NCBI GenBank assembly: GCA_023405135.1 | Contig: JAEXYZ010000067.1 | Location: 57,108-121,107 of the forward strand | Direction: 5' to 3' | Origin: Bacillota bacterium | GTDB lineage: Bacteria; Bacillota; Bacilli; Bacillales_A; Planococcaceae | Length of the DNA stretch: 64,000 nucleotides | In this document: in pieces, positions 8,871 through 18,022 of the stretch | Numbering within the stretch: position 1 is the stretch's first letter | Layout: each line of letters starts with the position of its first letter | Made by a program: the position numbers and the translations under genes | Notes under the pieces: generated by a model | Told to the model about the DNA's origin: nothing | Database searches by the model: none | What the model saw: the letters and a program-made list of their open reading frames with translations, nothing else

Positions 8871-9740
8871 TTATTTTAAATACTCATTGCTTACAACAAT
8901 ATCTTGCAGTACCTCTGTAGGAATAACAAATTCCACTACGCCCATATATCCAGGTGCTACTTCATATTCATTAAAGGAAATAACCAATTCATTATTTTCA
9001 TTGATATAGAAGTTTTGGTTTTCTGTAATCGATTTAAATGCATCTGGATCAGTTTCTTCAACCCAGTAAATCTTTGAATCATCTTCCTTCATTTGCTTAT
9101 GCATCTGCTGTTTTACATTTTCGCTAATTACTTCTACATAGCTATTATCTTTAAATAAGCTTGGTAATGTTATAAGTAATTCGTTTTGTTTATCAATCGT
9201 ATCGTAATGTAGCGTTGTCGTTGCAGATGCCATCGTCTCCACAACGTAGCGACCTATTGATAAAAGTTGCTCTGTTTCGGTTTTGACTTCGAATCCACTA
9301 TCTACTCTTAGATGTCCATCCTCACCGAATGCTTGTTGCGCTTCCATATCACTCATGAATTTTTCATAGAGTTGTTGACTTTCTTGTAAATACTTGTTGT
9401 TTAAACTTTCTTGTAGTGCAGTATTGTCCATATTGTCTACTTTTGGAACTTGAATATCAGCCTGATAGTTTCCTTCATCAACACGGTATTCCTTAAAAGT
9501 TAATACCTCAACAATACTTCCTACAACCGGTACATCTGATAATGATTTCGCAAAAGTTGGACTTATATTTAAACTTGTCGTAAAAATGACTGCTGCTGCT
9601 GCCACTCCTACTCCCCATTGAAAAATATGTTTATTATTATTTTTTTTCTGCAAAGCTTCCTCTACCACCTTATCTAGTTCCCTTGGAATAGGTATATCTT
9701 TATACTTCTTTTTTAATTGTTCCATTTTATTGTTATCCAT
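8871..9740 (-). CDS. rsiV: RsiV-type anti-sigma factor
   Basis: Membrane-anchored anti-sigma factor paired with the ECF sigma upstream. In B. subtilis RsiV binds lysozyme and is then cleaved, which releases SigV. The 289 residues have an N-terminal cytosolic sigma-binding part (1-38), a TM segment at about 42-60, a possible signal-peptidase site near FAKS (63-66) and an extracellular DUF4163/DUF3298-type domain. ATG at 9740 is chosen because AGGAGG lies nine bases upstream; the longer frame would contain that SD. It overlaps sigV by 8 nt. Confidence 0.87.
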   Translation of the reverse strand: MDNNKMEQLKKKYKDIPIPRELDKVVEEALQKKNNNKHIFQWGVGVAAAAVIFTTSLNISPTFAKSLSDVPVVGSIVEVLTFKEYRVDEGNYQADIQVPKVDNMDNTALQESLNNKYLQESQQLYEKFMSDMEAQQAFGEDGHLRVDSGFEVKTETEQLLSIGRYVVETMASATTTLHYDTIDKQNELLITLPSLFKDNSYVEVISENVKQQMHKQMKEDDSKIYWVEETDPDAFKSITENQNFYINENNELVISFNEYEVAPGYMGVVEFVIPTEVLQDIVVSNEYLK

Positions 9741-10251
9741 TATGACTTGCCTCCTCTGAATCAAACTCTTCCATTTGTATCCTTAGAATTTTTAAAGCTT
9801 TATATATTCGAGTTTTAACAGTGTTAATATTCAAGTCTAAGATATCTGCTACTTCCTCGATTTTTAAATCCTCAAAATATCTAAGAATAATAACAATTCG
9901 ATATTCAGGAAGTAGATCGTTTAATGCTTGTTGCAAATCCATGTCTTGATAATGATCTTCTTGCCCTTTCATATGTAGCTGGATTGTCGTATCATCTACA
10001 ACTGTAATTTTCTTTTTACGGCGTAGAAAGTCTAATGATGTGTTCACAACGATTTTATAAAACCAGCTTTTAATTGCTTTCTGATCTTTTAATGTTTCGG
10101 AAGTAATAGCCTTTTGTATTGAGTCCTGCACAATATCAAGTGCATCATCTGGATTTTGAACATAGCTGTAGGCAAGTCGATAAAAATTTTCTTTGTTTTG
10201 CATAACGTATTCTGCAATCATTTTGTCTTGATTAAGCTTCCACTTTAACAC
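9733..10251 (-). CDS. sigV: ECF sigma factor, SigV-type
   Basis: Extracytoplasmic-function sigma factor. Region 2 contains FYRLAYSYVQNPDDALDIVQ and IKSWFYKIVVNTSLDFLRR. Region 4 contains LPEYRIVIILRYFEDLKIEE and the helix-turn-helix LDLNINTVKTRIYKAL. GTG at 10251 is preferred because AAGGAGAG is six bases upstream; the GTG at 10257 almost touches the SD. Co-transcribed with rsiV. In B. subtilis the sigV operon also encodes OatA; here the oatA-like gene is divergent. Confidence 0.87.
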   Translation of the reverse strand: MLKWKLNQDKMIAEYVMQNKENFYRLAYSYVQNPDDALDIVQDSIQKAITSETLKDQKAIKSWFYKIVVNTSLDFLRRKKKITVVDDTTIQLHMKGQEDHYQDMDLQQALNDLLPEYRIVIILRYFEDLKIEEVADILDLNINTVKTRIYKALKILRIQMEEFDSEEASHNG

Positions 10252-10301
10252 ATACACCTCTCCTTGTTTTTCTCGCTAGCTAACGGGGTATTCATAATAT
10301 A

Positions 10302-10327
10302 GACGAATGACGTATAGGAAAAAGTTT
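10302..10327 (-). promoter_or_regulatory. Possible ECF-type promoter of sigV
   Basis: On the reverse strand AAAC (10327-10324), inside an AAAAACTTTTT tract, precedes two CGTC boxes (10312-10309 and 10305-10302). ECF promoters of this group have AAC and CGTC elements about 16 nt apart; the spacings here are 11 and 18, so the match is imperfect. Autoregulation of sigV is expected from the family. Confidence 0.3.
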
Positions 10328-10474
10328 TTAAAGCATCTTATTTTTTTATAAAGTAGTTTTACTCAAATTAATTTTAGTGTTAATGATAAAGTTATTGATA
10401 TTAAAGTTAATTAATAAACGAAACCTTTGTTATACCTTTTAGGGACAAACCGCTGATACCGCTAATAGAAATAT

Positions 10475-10518
10475 AAACAATCCTTGAGAATACCTCTCTC
10501 ATGGATTGTTTTATTTTC
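10475..10518 (+). terminator. Terminator-like hairpin without an upstream gene
   Basis: AAACAATCC and GGATTGTTT arms with further internal pairing (TTGAGA with TCTCTCA) are followed by TTATTTTCATTTAT. No gene lies upstream on the forward strand after sigV, which is on the reverse strand. The segment 10441-10474 is relatively GC-rich. It could be a leader attenuator for the oatA-like gene, a short RNA, or a remnant. The rest of 10328-10624 shows nothing clear. Confidence 0.45.
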
Positions 10519-10624
10519 ATTTATAAAAATCCCTTTTTTACACATACTAACCATTCATGACCTCAAAAATATAAAGGCCATTCATTTTTATTTAAGGGCT
10601 TTTGAAGTTTGGAGTTGAAAAGAT

Positions 10625-12608
10625 TTGACAGATTTAAAGGTTCCAGAAATTCGATTTCGTCCAGAGATTGAGGGATTGCGTTCCATCGCTACGTTACTCA
10701 TTGCTATTTATCATATTTGGTTAGGTAGAGTATCTGGTGGAGTAGACATTTTTTTCGTTCTTTCAGGTTTTCTCATTACGATGTCACTACTTTCAAGACT
10801 TGAGAAAACAGGGGAAATTTCATTTTGGGATCATATTGTACGCCTGTAAAAGGCTATTCCCTTTAGCTTTAACGGTTATTATCATTACAGCTATAACATC
10901 GTTTGTTTTTTTGCCTCAAGTACAGTGGGAACAAGTAATTTCTCACATGTTTGCTACTACTTTGTATTTTGAAAACTGGCGATTATCATTAGACGCTATA
11001 GATTATTTAGCAAGGGGTGCAGCAACTAGTCCGTTTCAACACTTTTGGTCAATGTCTATACAAGGACAATTTTATCTCATATGGCCAGCTATACTTTTTA
11101 TCTCTTATTTTTTTTGCAAGAAAGGTGTTTAAAAAACCCGTTCGTAAAACACTTTTAACAGTCTTATCGATCTGTTTTATCTTATCAATAAGCTATTCAA
11201 TTTATATTACAGCAGTTAATCAACCTTGGGCATACTTTTGATACATTCGCACGACTTTGGGAGTTTTGCTTAGGGGGCATTTTTGCACTTCTTTTACCTT
11301 ATTTCTCACCTAACCAATGGATAAGTACCATTACAGGTTGGCTTGGTTTGCTCATCGTTTGTTTAACGGGTGTGCTAATCCCTGTTTCACAGTTGTTTCC
11401 AGGCTATATTGTATTATTACCAATTGTTGGTACCCTTTTAATAATTCTTGCTTCTGAGAAACAAACATTATTTGGTGTGGATCGACTACTTACATTAAAA
11501 CCTTTTTTATTTTTCGGTAGTTTCACCTATGGATTTTATTTATGGCATTGGCCATTACTTTTTTTTTATAAAGCTTATTTTGATACAAATACCGTTTCTA
11601 TTGCACACGGTATAGTCATCTTATTTACAACGTTTATCTTATCGTTTTTTTCAACAAAATTGATTGAAGCCCCTATCCGAAAAATAGATGTGCGGCAATC
11701 TAAAGTGAAACTAATTTCCACATTATGTACAATGTTGCTTTTCGTATTAGTTGCAAATGCTGGATTTTTGTATTTTTTGGAAAAATCAAAAGTCCAATTA
11801 GACAATAATCAAATTGAAAATTACCCAGGGGCATTAGCTTTATATGAACATCGTGAAGTTCCTAAAGGGGTAAAATGGATTCCTTCCTAACAGTAAAAGA
11901 AGATTTGCCAGTTTTTTACGATAAAAAAGGGTGTGCTACTAAGTCTGAAACAGTCACGAAATGCTCCTTTGGTGTAACTGACAATCCAGACTATATTAAT
12001 GCTTTAGTAGGTGGCTCCCATTCTGGCCATTGGTTCCCAACATTAGAGGCACTAGCAGAAGAGTTAAACTTCCAAATTGATGTATTTATTCATGATGGTT
12101 GTCGTTTTACAAATGATGATTTTGATGGACAAATGACAGAAGAATGTTTAATTTGGAATGAAAAGATGATCGATGTCTTAAAGGAAAATCCACCAGATTT
12201 AGTGTTTACGACCGCAACAATTAATAAATACGATAAGGTCCCAAGTGGCTATATTGGACAATGGAAACAATTAGAAGATGTTACAAAAGTCTTTGCCGTA
12301 AGAGATAATCCTCGAATGCTAATGGACATCCCAACATGTTTGGAAAATGAAAAGGATCCGAGCAAATGCTCAATTCCTAGAAATGAAGCACTATCAGAGG
12401 TACTACCTTGGGAAAATACAGATGGAATCCCGTCAAATGTATTTTTGCTGATTTATCCGATAATTTTTGTGATAAAAATAAATGCTATGCCGTAATTGGA
12501 AATATTATTGTTTATCGCGATGAACACCACATTACCGAAGACTACGCGAAAACATTAGCACCTGCATTGCATGAGCCATTAAAAAAAGCTTTAGTGAGTT
12601 TGGATTAA
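10625..12608 (+). pseudogene. oatA: OatA-like peptidoglycan O-acetyltransferase, five frameshifts
   Basis: Membrane acyltransferase (AT3) fused to an SGNH esterase-like domain; the family O-acetylates muramic acid and confers lysozyme resistance. It begins at TTG 10625 (TGGAG upstream) with RPEIEGLRSIATLLIAIYH and GGVDIFFVLSGFLI. Coding then passes through five shifts: near 10848, at the T8 run 11108-11115 (+1), at T4 11236-11239 (+1), at 11886 (-1) and near 12441 (-1). AT3 helices run to about 11800 (GFYLWHWPLLFF). The SGNH part keeps GGSHSGHW and the late YRDEHHIT block, with catalytic Ser and Asp/His. Restoring the five bases gives about 660 codons without internal stops. It is adjacent and divergent to sigV-rsiV. 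Confidence 0.85.
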
Positions 12609-12615
12609 ATAATTG

Positions 12616-12673
12616 AAAATCCCGGTAATGAGTATGGGTTTACCTGTTTATTACTGGGATTTTGTATTTTTTA
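12616..12673 (+). terminator. Terminator after oatA-like gene
   Basis: Long stem AAAATCCCGGTAAT (12616-12629) with ATTACTGGGATTTT (12650-12663), one mismatch, then GTATTTTTT. It lies 8 nt past the stop. Confidence 0.88.
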
Positions 12674-12871
12674 ATTAAAATACGACGAAGTAATCCCTGC
12701 TAAAATGATTAATAGTGAAATTGAAGCAGCAATTGCTGGTTTCATCGAGGCTTTCTCATCCTTAATTAAAGAGGCAATCGCATATATGAACGTGAACACA
12801 AATACAAATGGCCAGACGAACCAAGTCCAGAAATAAAATATACCTAAAAATTGCATCAGTTCTATTAGCAA
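12671..12871 (-). CDS. Small two-TM membrane protein, unknown
   Basis: 66 residues with hydrophobic segments at about 6-32 and 45-62. TTG at 12871 is chosen because AAGGAGG lies seven bases upstream. The upstream in-frame ATG at 12895 has no SD and would put the SD inside the coding sequence. No family recognised. It converges on the oatA-like gene. Confidence 0.6.
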   Translation of the reverse strand: MLIELMQFLGIFYFWTWFVWPFVFVFTFIYAIASLIKDEKASMKPAIAASISLLIILAGITSSYFN

Positions 12872-12980
12872 TGCTTTTCCTCCTTTTTCAAACATATATT
12901 ATTTTATCCATTTTACATATTCTAGGTTAATAATAAAGAGGAGTTTTAACTGAATAACTTTCACAATATTTCTAGTGAAT

Positions 12981-13015
12981 AAAATAAAACCCCTTACTAG
13001 AAAAAGCAAGGGGTT
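12981..13015 (-). terminator. Terminator of the DUF779/ALDH unit
   Basis: Reverse-strand arms AACCCCTT and AAGGGGTT, 12-nt loop, then TTATTTT. It begins 11 nt past the DUF779 stop. Confidence 0.85.
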
Positions 13016-13025
13016 CTCCATATCA

Positions 13026-13379
13026 TTATTTTAACTGCGCCAATTCTTCTGAAGTAAATGCTCGTGATCTTGTTAAAAAGCGTTTTCCTTCCACACCTTC
13101 TAATGAAAACATACCGCCACGACCATCTACTACATCAATAATGAGTTGAGTATGCTTCCAATAGTCAAATTGGCTTTTGTGCATATAAAACTTGGCACCA
13201 CCAATTTCACCTAGCAGGACATCTGCATTACCAATGATTAAGTCTCCTTCTGGATAACACATTGGAGATGACCCATCACAACAGCCACCTGATTGATGAA
13301 AAATAATAGTACCATGCTTTTCCTTTAACTTGTCAATGAGTGCAAGTGCGTCATCCGTCGCAATCACTCGTTCTACCAC
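13026..13379 (-). CDS. DUF779 protein, aldehyde-dehydrogenase partner
   Basis: 117-residue cytosolic protein of the DUF779 family, which recurs next to aldehyde/alcohol dehydrogenase genes; the function is unknown. A conserved cysteine cluster HQSGGCCDGSSPMCYP (C33, C34, C41) suggests metal or redox chemistry. GTG at 13379 is preferred: AAGGGGGTG lies six bases upstream and inside the longer TTG-initiated frame. It follows the dehydrogenase gene by 51 nt on the same strand, fitting the usual pairing. Confidence 0.85.
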   Translation of the reverse strand: MVERVIATDDALALIDKLKEKHGTIIFHQSGGCCDGSSPMCYPEGDLIIGNADVLLGEIGGAKFYMHKSQFDYWKHTQLIIDVVDGRGGMFSLEGVEGKRFLTRSRAFTSEELAQLK

Positions 13380-13430
13380 GAGCAGCACCCCCTTACCCAA
13401 GCAATTTCTCCTTCGAAATTTATGTTGAAA

Positions 13431-14951
13431 TTAGAAGAAGCCAAGCTTATTTGGACTATAGCTTACTAGTAAATTTTTCGTTTGTTGGTAATGCTCCAGC
13501 ATCATTTTATGATTTTCACGGCCTACACCGGACATTTTATAACCACCGAATGCTGCATGTGCAGGATATGCATGGTAGCAATTCGTCCATACACGGCCAG
13601 CTTGAATCGCACGGCCAAAACGGTAAGCTGTATTCATATCACGAGTCCAAACGCCCGCACCTAAGCCATAAAGTGTATCATTAGCAATTTCAAGTGCTTC
13701 TTCTTTCGTTTTGAACGTTGTAACTGCAACAACGGGACCAAAAATCTCTTCTTGGAAGATTCGCATTTTATTGTTGCCTTTAAATACAGTTGGCTTAATG
13801 TAGTAACCAGCTGCAAATTCACCACCTAAATCGTTACGTTCGCCGCCAGTTAGCACTTCTGCCCCTTCTTGTTTACCGATATCTAAATAAGATAAAATTT
13901 TCTCCATTTGCTCATTTGATGCTTGAGCACCCATCATCGTATTTGGATCTAATGGGTTTCCTGTTTTAATTGCTTCAACACGTTGTAAAACGCGTTCCAT
14001 AAATTTATCGTAAATAGATTCTTGGATTAATGCACGAGAAGGACAAGTACATACTTCCCCTTGGTTAAGAGCAAATAATACAAAACCTTCTACTGCTTTA
14101 TCTAAAAATGCATCATCTTCTTCCATAATATCTTCAAAGAAAATATTTGGTGATTTACCACCTAACTCTAATGTTACTGGAATAATATTTTGAGATGCAT
14201 ATTGCATAATTAGACGACCTGTTGTTGTTTCACCAGTGAATGCAATTTTACCGATACGTGGATTTGAAGCAAGTGGTTTACCCGCCTCTAATCCAAATCC
14301 GTTTACAACATTCACCACGCCTGGTGGCAATAAGTCTTCAATCAACTCAACTAGTACTAAAATTGATACTGGTGTTTGTTCTGCTGGCTTTAATACTACA
14401 CAGTTTCCTGCTGCAAGTGCAGGTGCTAGCTTCCAAACAGCCATTAATAATGGGAAATTCCAAGGGATAATTTGACCAACAACACCAATTGGCTCATGGA
14501 AATGATAGGCTACTGTATCTTCATCAATTTGGCTAATGCCACCTTCTTGTGCACGGATTGCTCCTGCAAAATAGCGGAAATGATCAATTGCTAATGGTAA
14601 ATCTGCATTCAATGTTTCGCGAACTGCTTTTCCATTTTCCCAAGTCTCTGTGACAGCTAACACTTCTAGATTTTCTTCAATACGGTCAGCAATTTTGTTT
14701 AAAATATTTGCTCTCTCAGTAACAGATGTTTTTCCCCAAGCATCTTTTGCTGCATGTGCCGCATCAAGAGCTAGTTCAATATCCTCTTCTGTTGAACGTG
14801 CAACTTGTGTAAACACTTTCCCTGTAACAGGTGTCACATTTTCAAAATATTGGCCTTTTACCGGTGGTGTCCACTTGCCCCCAATGTAGTTATCATAGCG
14901 TTCTTTGAAGTTTACAATTGCTCCTTCTGTGTTTGGAAATGCATAAACCAT
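13431..14951 (-). CDS. Aldehyde dehydrogenase (acetaldehyde/ExaC-AldB type)
   Basis: NAD-dependent aldehyde dehydrogenase of 506 residues. IPWNFPLLMAVWKLAPALAAG and GNCVVLKPAEQTP form the cofactor region. The general base is E262 in LELGGKSPNIF and the nucleophile is C301 in NQGEVCTCPSR; the second cysteine (C303) is typical of the AldB/ExaC/AcoD group. The C-terminal AAFGGYKMSGVGRENH is conserved. ATG with GAGGGGAG eight bases upstream. Pairing with a DUF779 gene supports acetaldehyde or short-chain aldehyde oxidation. Confidence 0.9.
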   Translation of the reverse strand: MVYAFPNTEGAIVNFKERYDNYIGGKWTPPVKGQYFENVTPVTGKVFTQVARSTEEDIELALDAAHAAKDAWGKTSVTERANILNKIADRIEENLEVLAVTETWENGKAVRETLNADLPLAIDHFRYFAGAIRAQEGGISQIDEDTVAYHFHEPIGVVGQIIPWNFPLLMAVWKLAPALAAGNCVVLKPAEQTPVSILVLVELIEDLLPPGVVNVVNGFGLEAGKPLASNPRIGKIAFTGETTTGRLIMQYASQNIIPVTLELGGKSPNIFFEDIMEEDDAFLDKAVEGFVLFALNQGEVCTCPSRALIQESIYDKFMERVLQRVEAIKTGNPLDPNTMMGAQASNEQMEKILSYLDIGKQEGAEVLTGGERNDLGGEFAAGYYIKPTVFKGNNKMRIFQEEIFGPVVAVTTFKTKEEALEIANDTLYGLGAGVWTRDMNTAYRFGRAIQAGRVWTNCYHAYPAHAAFGGYKMSGVGRENHKMMLEHYQQTKNLLVSYSPNKLGFF

Positions 14952-15160
14952 TGAAAATTCTCCCCTCTGAATTTTAAAATTAATACCCTTTTCGCGAAAC
15001 TGAGCAGTAATTAAAGGTATTTATATAATTTTATTAATTAGAATGATAAATTATTCCTAAATTTCCTATACTACTTTTAATTCTATTAATATAGTGGTTA
15101 CATTCCTTAGAAAAAATTGTAAAATAGTATTTATAGCTAGTTTTTAGGAGGTCTTATCTA

Positions 15161-16372
15161 TTGCGTTTCAAAATTTTATTAATGTGTATTTTAATGTTCC
15201 TCTTTGCACTTCCACATCATCAACCTTTAGCAGATGAAATAGTAGATACAAAGATAGAAATTACAAATGATGTGACAGGTCAAATTCAATTACTTAATGG
15301 GGAACAAATCAATTACATAACACTTTTAAAAGGGCAACATTATTATGCAACTTCTCTCGATGATAATAATTGGGTTATACAAATCGGAAATGGCAACATT
15401 ACGATTCCGAAACGTTACACTACAAACAGTAATGAAGAACTTGTAAACAATACTAATTCAAGCCTAGCTGAGGTGATTACGACTAAAAATTCTATTGTCT
15501 ACGCAGAACCAACTAGACATTCCAAGGAAGTAGCACACTTTTCAAAAGATATGCGTGTTAGTACAAATGATTTTAATGGGAACTTTTATGAAGTCATTAT
15601 TGGTGGACAAAAAGGGTATGTCCACAAATGGGATGTCCAAGTAGACAATGGTATTCCGGTTTTAATTTATCATCATCTAGTAGTTGATCAAGAAAATTCT
15701 ATTTACAAGGATAGTACGTCTGTTTATGATATTGATTTATTTAAACAACAAGTAAATTATTTAAAAGAAAATAATTATTTTACAATTTCTTTGAAAGATT
15801 TAGATTTATGGATGCAAAAGAGACAAGCTCTCCCTGGCAAAGTAGTGGCTCTTACATTTGATGATGCTAATCTATCTGTTGAAAAGCTTGTTTATCCTAT
15901 TTTAAAAGAAAATAACATGCCCGCTACTACTTTTGTAATAGGGAATCGTGTTAAAGAGGAAGTACAGCCTTTTAATATGTATACATTCCAATTTGCAGGA
16001 TTTAATGAATTACGAAATATGTTAGATGTTTTCGATCTCGAATATCATACATATGCTTTTCATGAGTTTAACTCCAAAACTGGGCGCTCTTTATTACAAG
16101 ATGCATCCAATGACCAGTTAGCACAAGATTTTATCGATATTAAGAATGTTATCCAAACGGTTGATGCGTCAATTGAGCCAAGCTATTTTTCATATCCATA
16201 CGGCAAATTTGTGAGTGAGCAAGAAACTGTCCTTTTACAAAGCGGTGTCTCCCTTGCATTTTTAAATAAAGGTGGCAAAGCAACAATTGATAGCCCCCGA
16301 CTTTATGTACCTCGTGTACCAGTTCAAGCAAAAATGACATTGGATGAGTTTATCAATACCATTCACAATTAA
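15161..16372 (+). CDS. Secreted SH3b-polysaccharide deacetylase (PgaB/IcaB-like)
   Basis: Exported de-N-acetylase acting on an extracellular or cell-wall polysaccharide. Order: signal peptide (about 1-24, LFALPHHQPLADE), a poorly typed region, bacterial SH3 domain (about 108-165), then a NodB-like deacetylase from GIPVLIYHHL. Motif 1 is LTFDDA (usually TFDDG), motif 2 is EYHTYAFH as in PgaB/IcaB proteins, motif 3 is FSYPYGKF. The start is TTG with TAGGAGGTC upstream. It stands alone and could act on PNAG-like polymer or peptidoglycan. Confidence 0.8.
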   Translation: MRFKILLMCILMFLFALPHHQPLADEIVDTKIEITNDVTGQIQLLNGEQINYITLLKGQHYYATSLDDNNWVIQIGNGNITIPKRYTTNSNEELVNNTNSSLAEVITTKNSIVYAEPTRHSKEVAHFSKDMRVSTNDFNGNFYEVIIGGQKGYVHKWDVQVDNGIPVLIYHHLVVDQENSIYKDSTSVYDIDLFKQQVNYLKENNYFTISLKDLDLWMQKRQALPGKVVALTFDDANLSVEKLVYPILKENNMPATTFVIGNRVKEEVQPFNMYTFQFAGFNELRNMLDVFDLEYHTYAFHEFNSKTGRSLLQDASNDQLAQDFIDIKNVIQTVDASIEPSYFSYPYGKFVSEQETVLLQSGVSLAFLNKGGKATIDSPRLYVPRVPVQAKMTLDEFINTIHN

Positions 16373-16464
16373 TGAATGACAAATTGCTCTTACAACTACA
16401 CTAGTGAGGTCAAAAAATTTTTTCTATTGTATACTGATGATATTCTAAATTTATAGGAGAATTT

Positions 16465-17166
16465 ATGCGTATCAATAAATTTTTAAGTGAAACTGGAATT
16501 GTCTCTCGTCGAGGAGCAGATAAATGGATTGAAGATGGAAGGATTACTATAAATGGTGAACTTGCTACGGTTGGTAGTCAAGTAAACGAAGGTGATCTAG
16601 TTTGTGTTGACGGCAAGCCTGTTAAAAAAGAAGAGGAGCTTGTCTATATTGCCTTAAATAAGCCAGTTGGAATAACAAGTACAACGGAAAGGCATATAAA
16701 GGGAAACGTCGTTGATTTTGTAGGACATTCTAAGCGAATTTTCCACATCGGTCGTCTTGATAAAGATTCAGAAGGCTTGCTACTTTTAACAAACGATGGT
16801 GATATCGTAAATGAGATTTTACGGGCAGAAAACCGCCATGAAAAAGAATATGTTGTTCAAGTAGATAAACCGATTACTGATCAATTTTTAAAGAAAATGG
16901 CATCCGGTGTAGAGATTTTAGAGACGGTTACTCTCCCTTGTAAAGTAGAGAAAATTTCATCAAATGTTTTTAAAATTATTTTGGAGCAAGGTTTAAACCG
17001 GCAAATTCGACGTATGTGTTCAGCTCTTGGCTACTCAGTTAAAAGACTCCAACGCATAAGAATTATGAACATCCATTTAGGTAATTTAAAAGTCGGGCAA
17101 TGGCGTGATTTAACTGAAAAGGAAAGAACGGAATTGTTTAAACTATTAAATTATAAAACAAAATAA
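16465..17166 (+). CDS. rluF: 23S rRNA pseudouridine synthase RluF
   Basis: Isomerises a uridine in 23S rRNA helix 74 (U2604 in E. coli) to pseudouridine. 233 residues: S4 RNA-binding domain at 1-60 (MRINKFLSETGIVSRRGADK), then the RsuA/RluB/E/F catalytic domain with the nucleophilic Asp in HIGRLDKDSEGLLLLTNDG and the C-terminal LNRQIRRMCSALGY block. ATG with TAGGAGA upstream. Monocistronic with a strong terminator. Confidence 0.88.
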   Translation: MRINKFLSETGIVSRRGADKWIEDGRITINGELATVGSQVNEGDLVCVDGKPVKKEEELVYIALNKPVGITSTTERHIKGNVVDFVGHSKRIFHIGRLDKDSEGLLLLTNDGDIVNEILRAENRHEKEYVVQVDKPITDQFLKKMASGVEILETVTLPCKVEKISSNVFKIILEQGLNRQIRRMCSALGYSVKRLQRIRIMNIHLGNLKVGQWRDLTEKERTELFKLLNYKTK

Positions 17167-17181
17167 TGCAACCATTCGCAG

Positions 17182-17225
17182 GTGTCTCAGAAGTAAGTAC
17201 TCCAAACTTCTGAGACACTTTCTTT
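17182..17225 (+). terminator. Terminator of rluF
   Basis: A perfect 13-bp stem GTGTCTCAGAAGT/ACTTCTGAGACAC with an 11-nt loop, followed by TTTCTTT. Confidence 0.92.
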
Positions 17226-17269
17226 ACTTAGGAATATAATTTACCTTCCGACACGCTTTCCTTAATTAA

Positions 17270-17308
17270 TAAAAAAACTCTTTAAGTCTAATATCGACTT
17301 AAAGAGTT
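17270..17308 (-). terminator. Terminator of the liv operon
   Basis: Reverse-strand perfect stem AACTCTTTAAGTC/GACTTAAAGAGTT with a short loop, followed by a U-run. It starts 7 nt past the livF stop. Confidence 0.93.
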
Positions 17309-17314
17309 CTAATA

Positions 17315-18022
17315 TTATAAACCACCAAGATATGCTGCTTTTACTTGCTCACTTTCTTGAAGCTCTTTAGCTGTTCCAGACAATACGATTTTGCCAGTTT
17401 CTAATACATATGCACGGTCTGCAATAGAAAGTGCCATGTTTGCATTTTGTTCAACTAGTAACACCGTTGTACCTTGGCTATTTACTGTTTTAATAATTTC
17501 GAAAATTTTCTTTACAACTAAAGGTGCTAATCCCATGGAAGGTTCATCCATTAATAATAGCTTTGGTTTTGCCATTAATGCACGTCCCATTGCTAACATT
17601 TGCTGCTCCCCACCAGATAAAGTACCTGATAGCTGTTTACGACGTTCGTCTAGAATCGGGAATAGCTCGTATACATAAGCCATATCCTTTTTAATGCCAT
17701 CACGATCATTACGCAAGTAAGCACCTAATTCTAAATTCTCTTCTACTGACATATTCGAAAATACTCGGCGACCTTCTGGAACGTGTGAAATACCACTTTT
17801 CACGATGCCCTGTGCAGGTTTACCAGCAATTTGTTGTGTTAAGTATAAAATATTGCCTTTCTTTGGTTTTAAAAGGCCTGACAATGTTTTTAAAAGGGTC
17901 GATTTTCCAGCACCATTTGCGCCAATTAGTGTCACAATCTCACCCTCATTTACTTCTAAGGAGATATCTTTCAATGCATGAATATTTCCATAAAATACGT
18001 CAATGTTGTTTACTTTTAGCAT
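17315..18022 (-). CDS. livF: LivF, branched-chain amino-acid ABC ATPase
   Basis: One of two ATPases driving high-affinity branched-chain amino-acid import. 235 residues with Walker A GANGAGKST, signature LSGGEQQML, Walker B LLLMDEPS and the LivF-typical LVEQNANMAL switch region. Its ATG shares one base with the livG stop (TAATG), so it is translationally coupled. It is the last gene of livJHMGF. Confidence 0.93.
   Translation of the reverse strand: MLKVNNIDVFYGNIHALKDISLEVNEGEIVTLIGANGAGKSTLLKTLSGLLKPKKGNILYLTQQIAGKPAQGIVKSGISHVPEGRRVFSNMSVEENLELGAYLRNDRDGIKKDMAYVYELFPILDERRKQLSGTLSGGEQQMLAMGRALMAKPKLLLMDEPSMGLAPLVVKKIFEIIKTVNSQGTTVLLVEQNANMALSIADRAYVLETGKIVLSGTAKELQESEQVKAAYLGGL

Noticed and set aside
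10625..12608. Six separate small genes in the acyltransferase region
   Set aside because: The fragments join into one AT3-SGNH protein when five single bases are restored; none of the internal starts has a convincing SD.
12872..12895. ATG start at 12895 for the small membrane protein
   Set aside because: It has no SD; the strong AAGGAGG lies inside this extension and serves TTG 12871.
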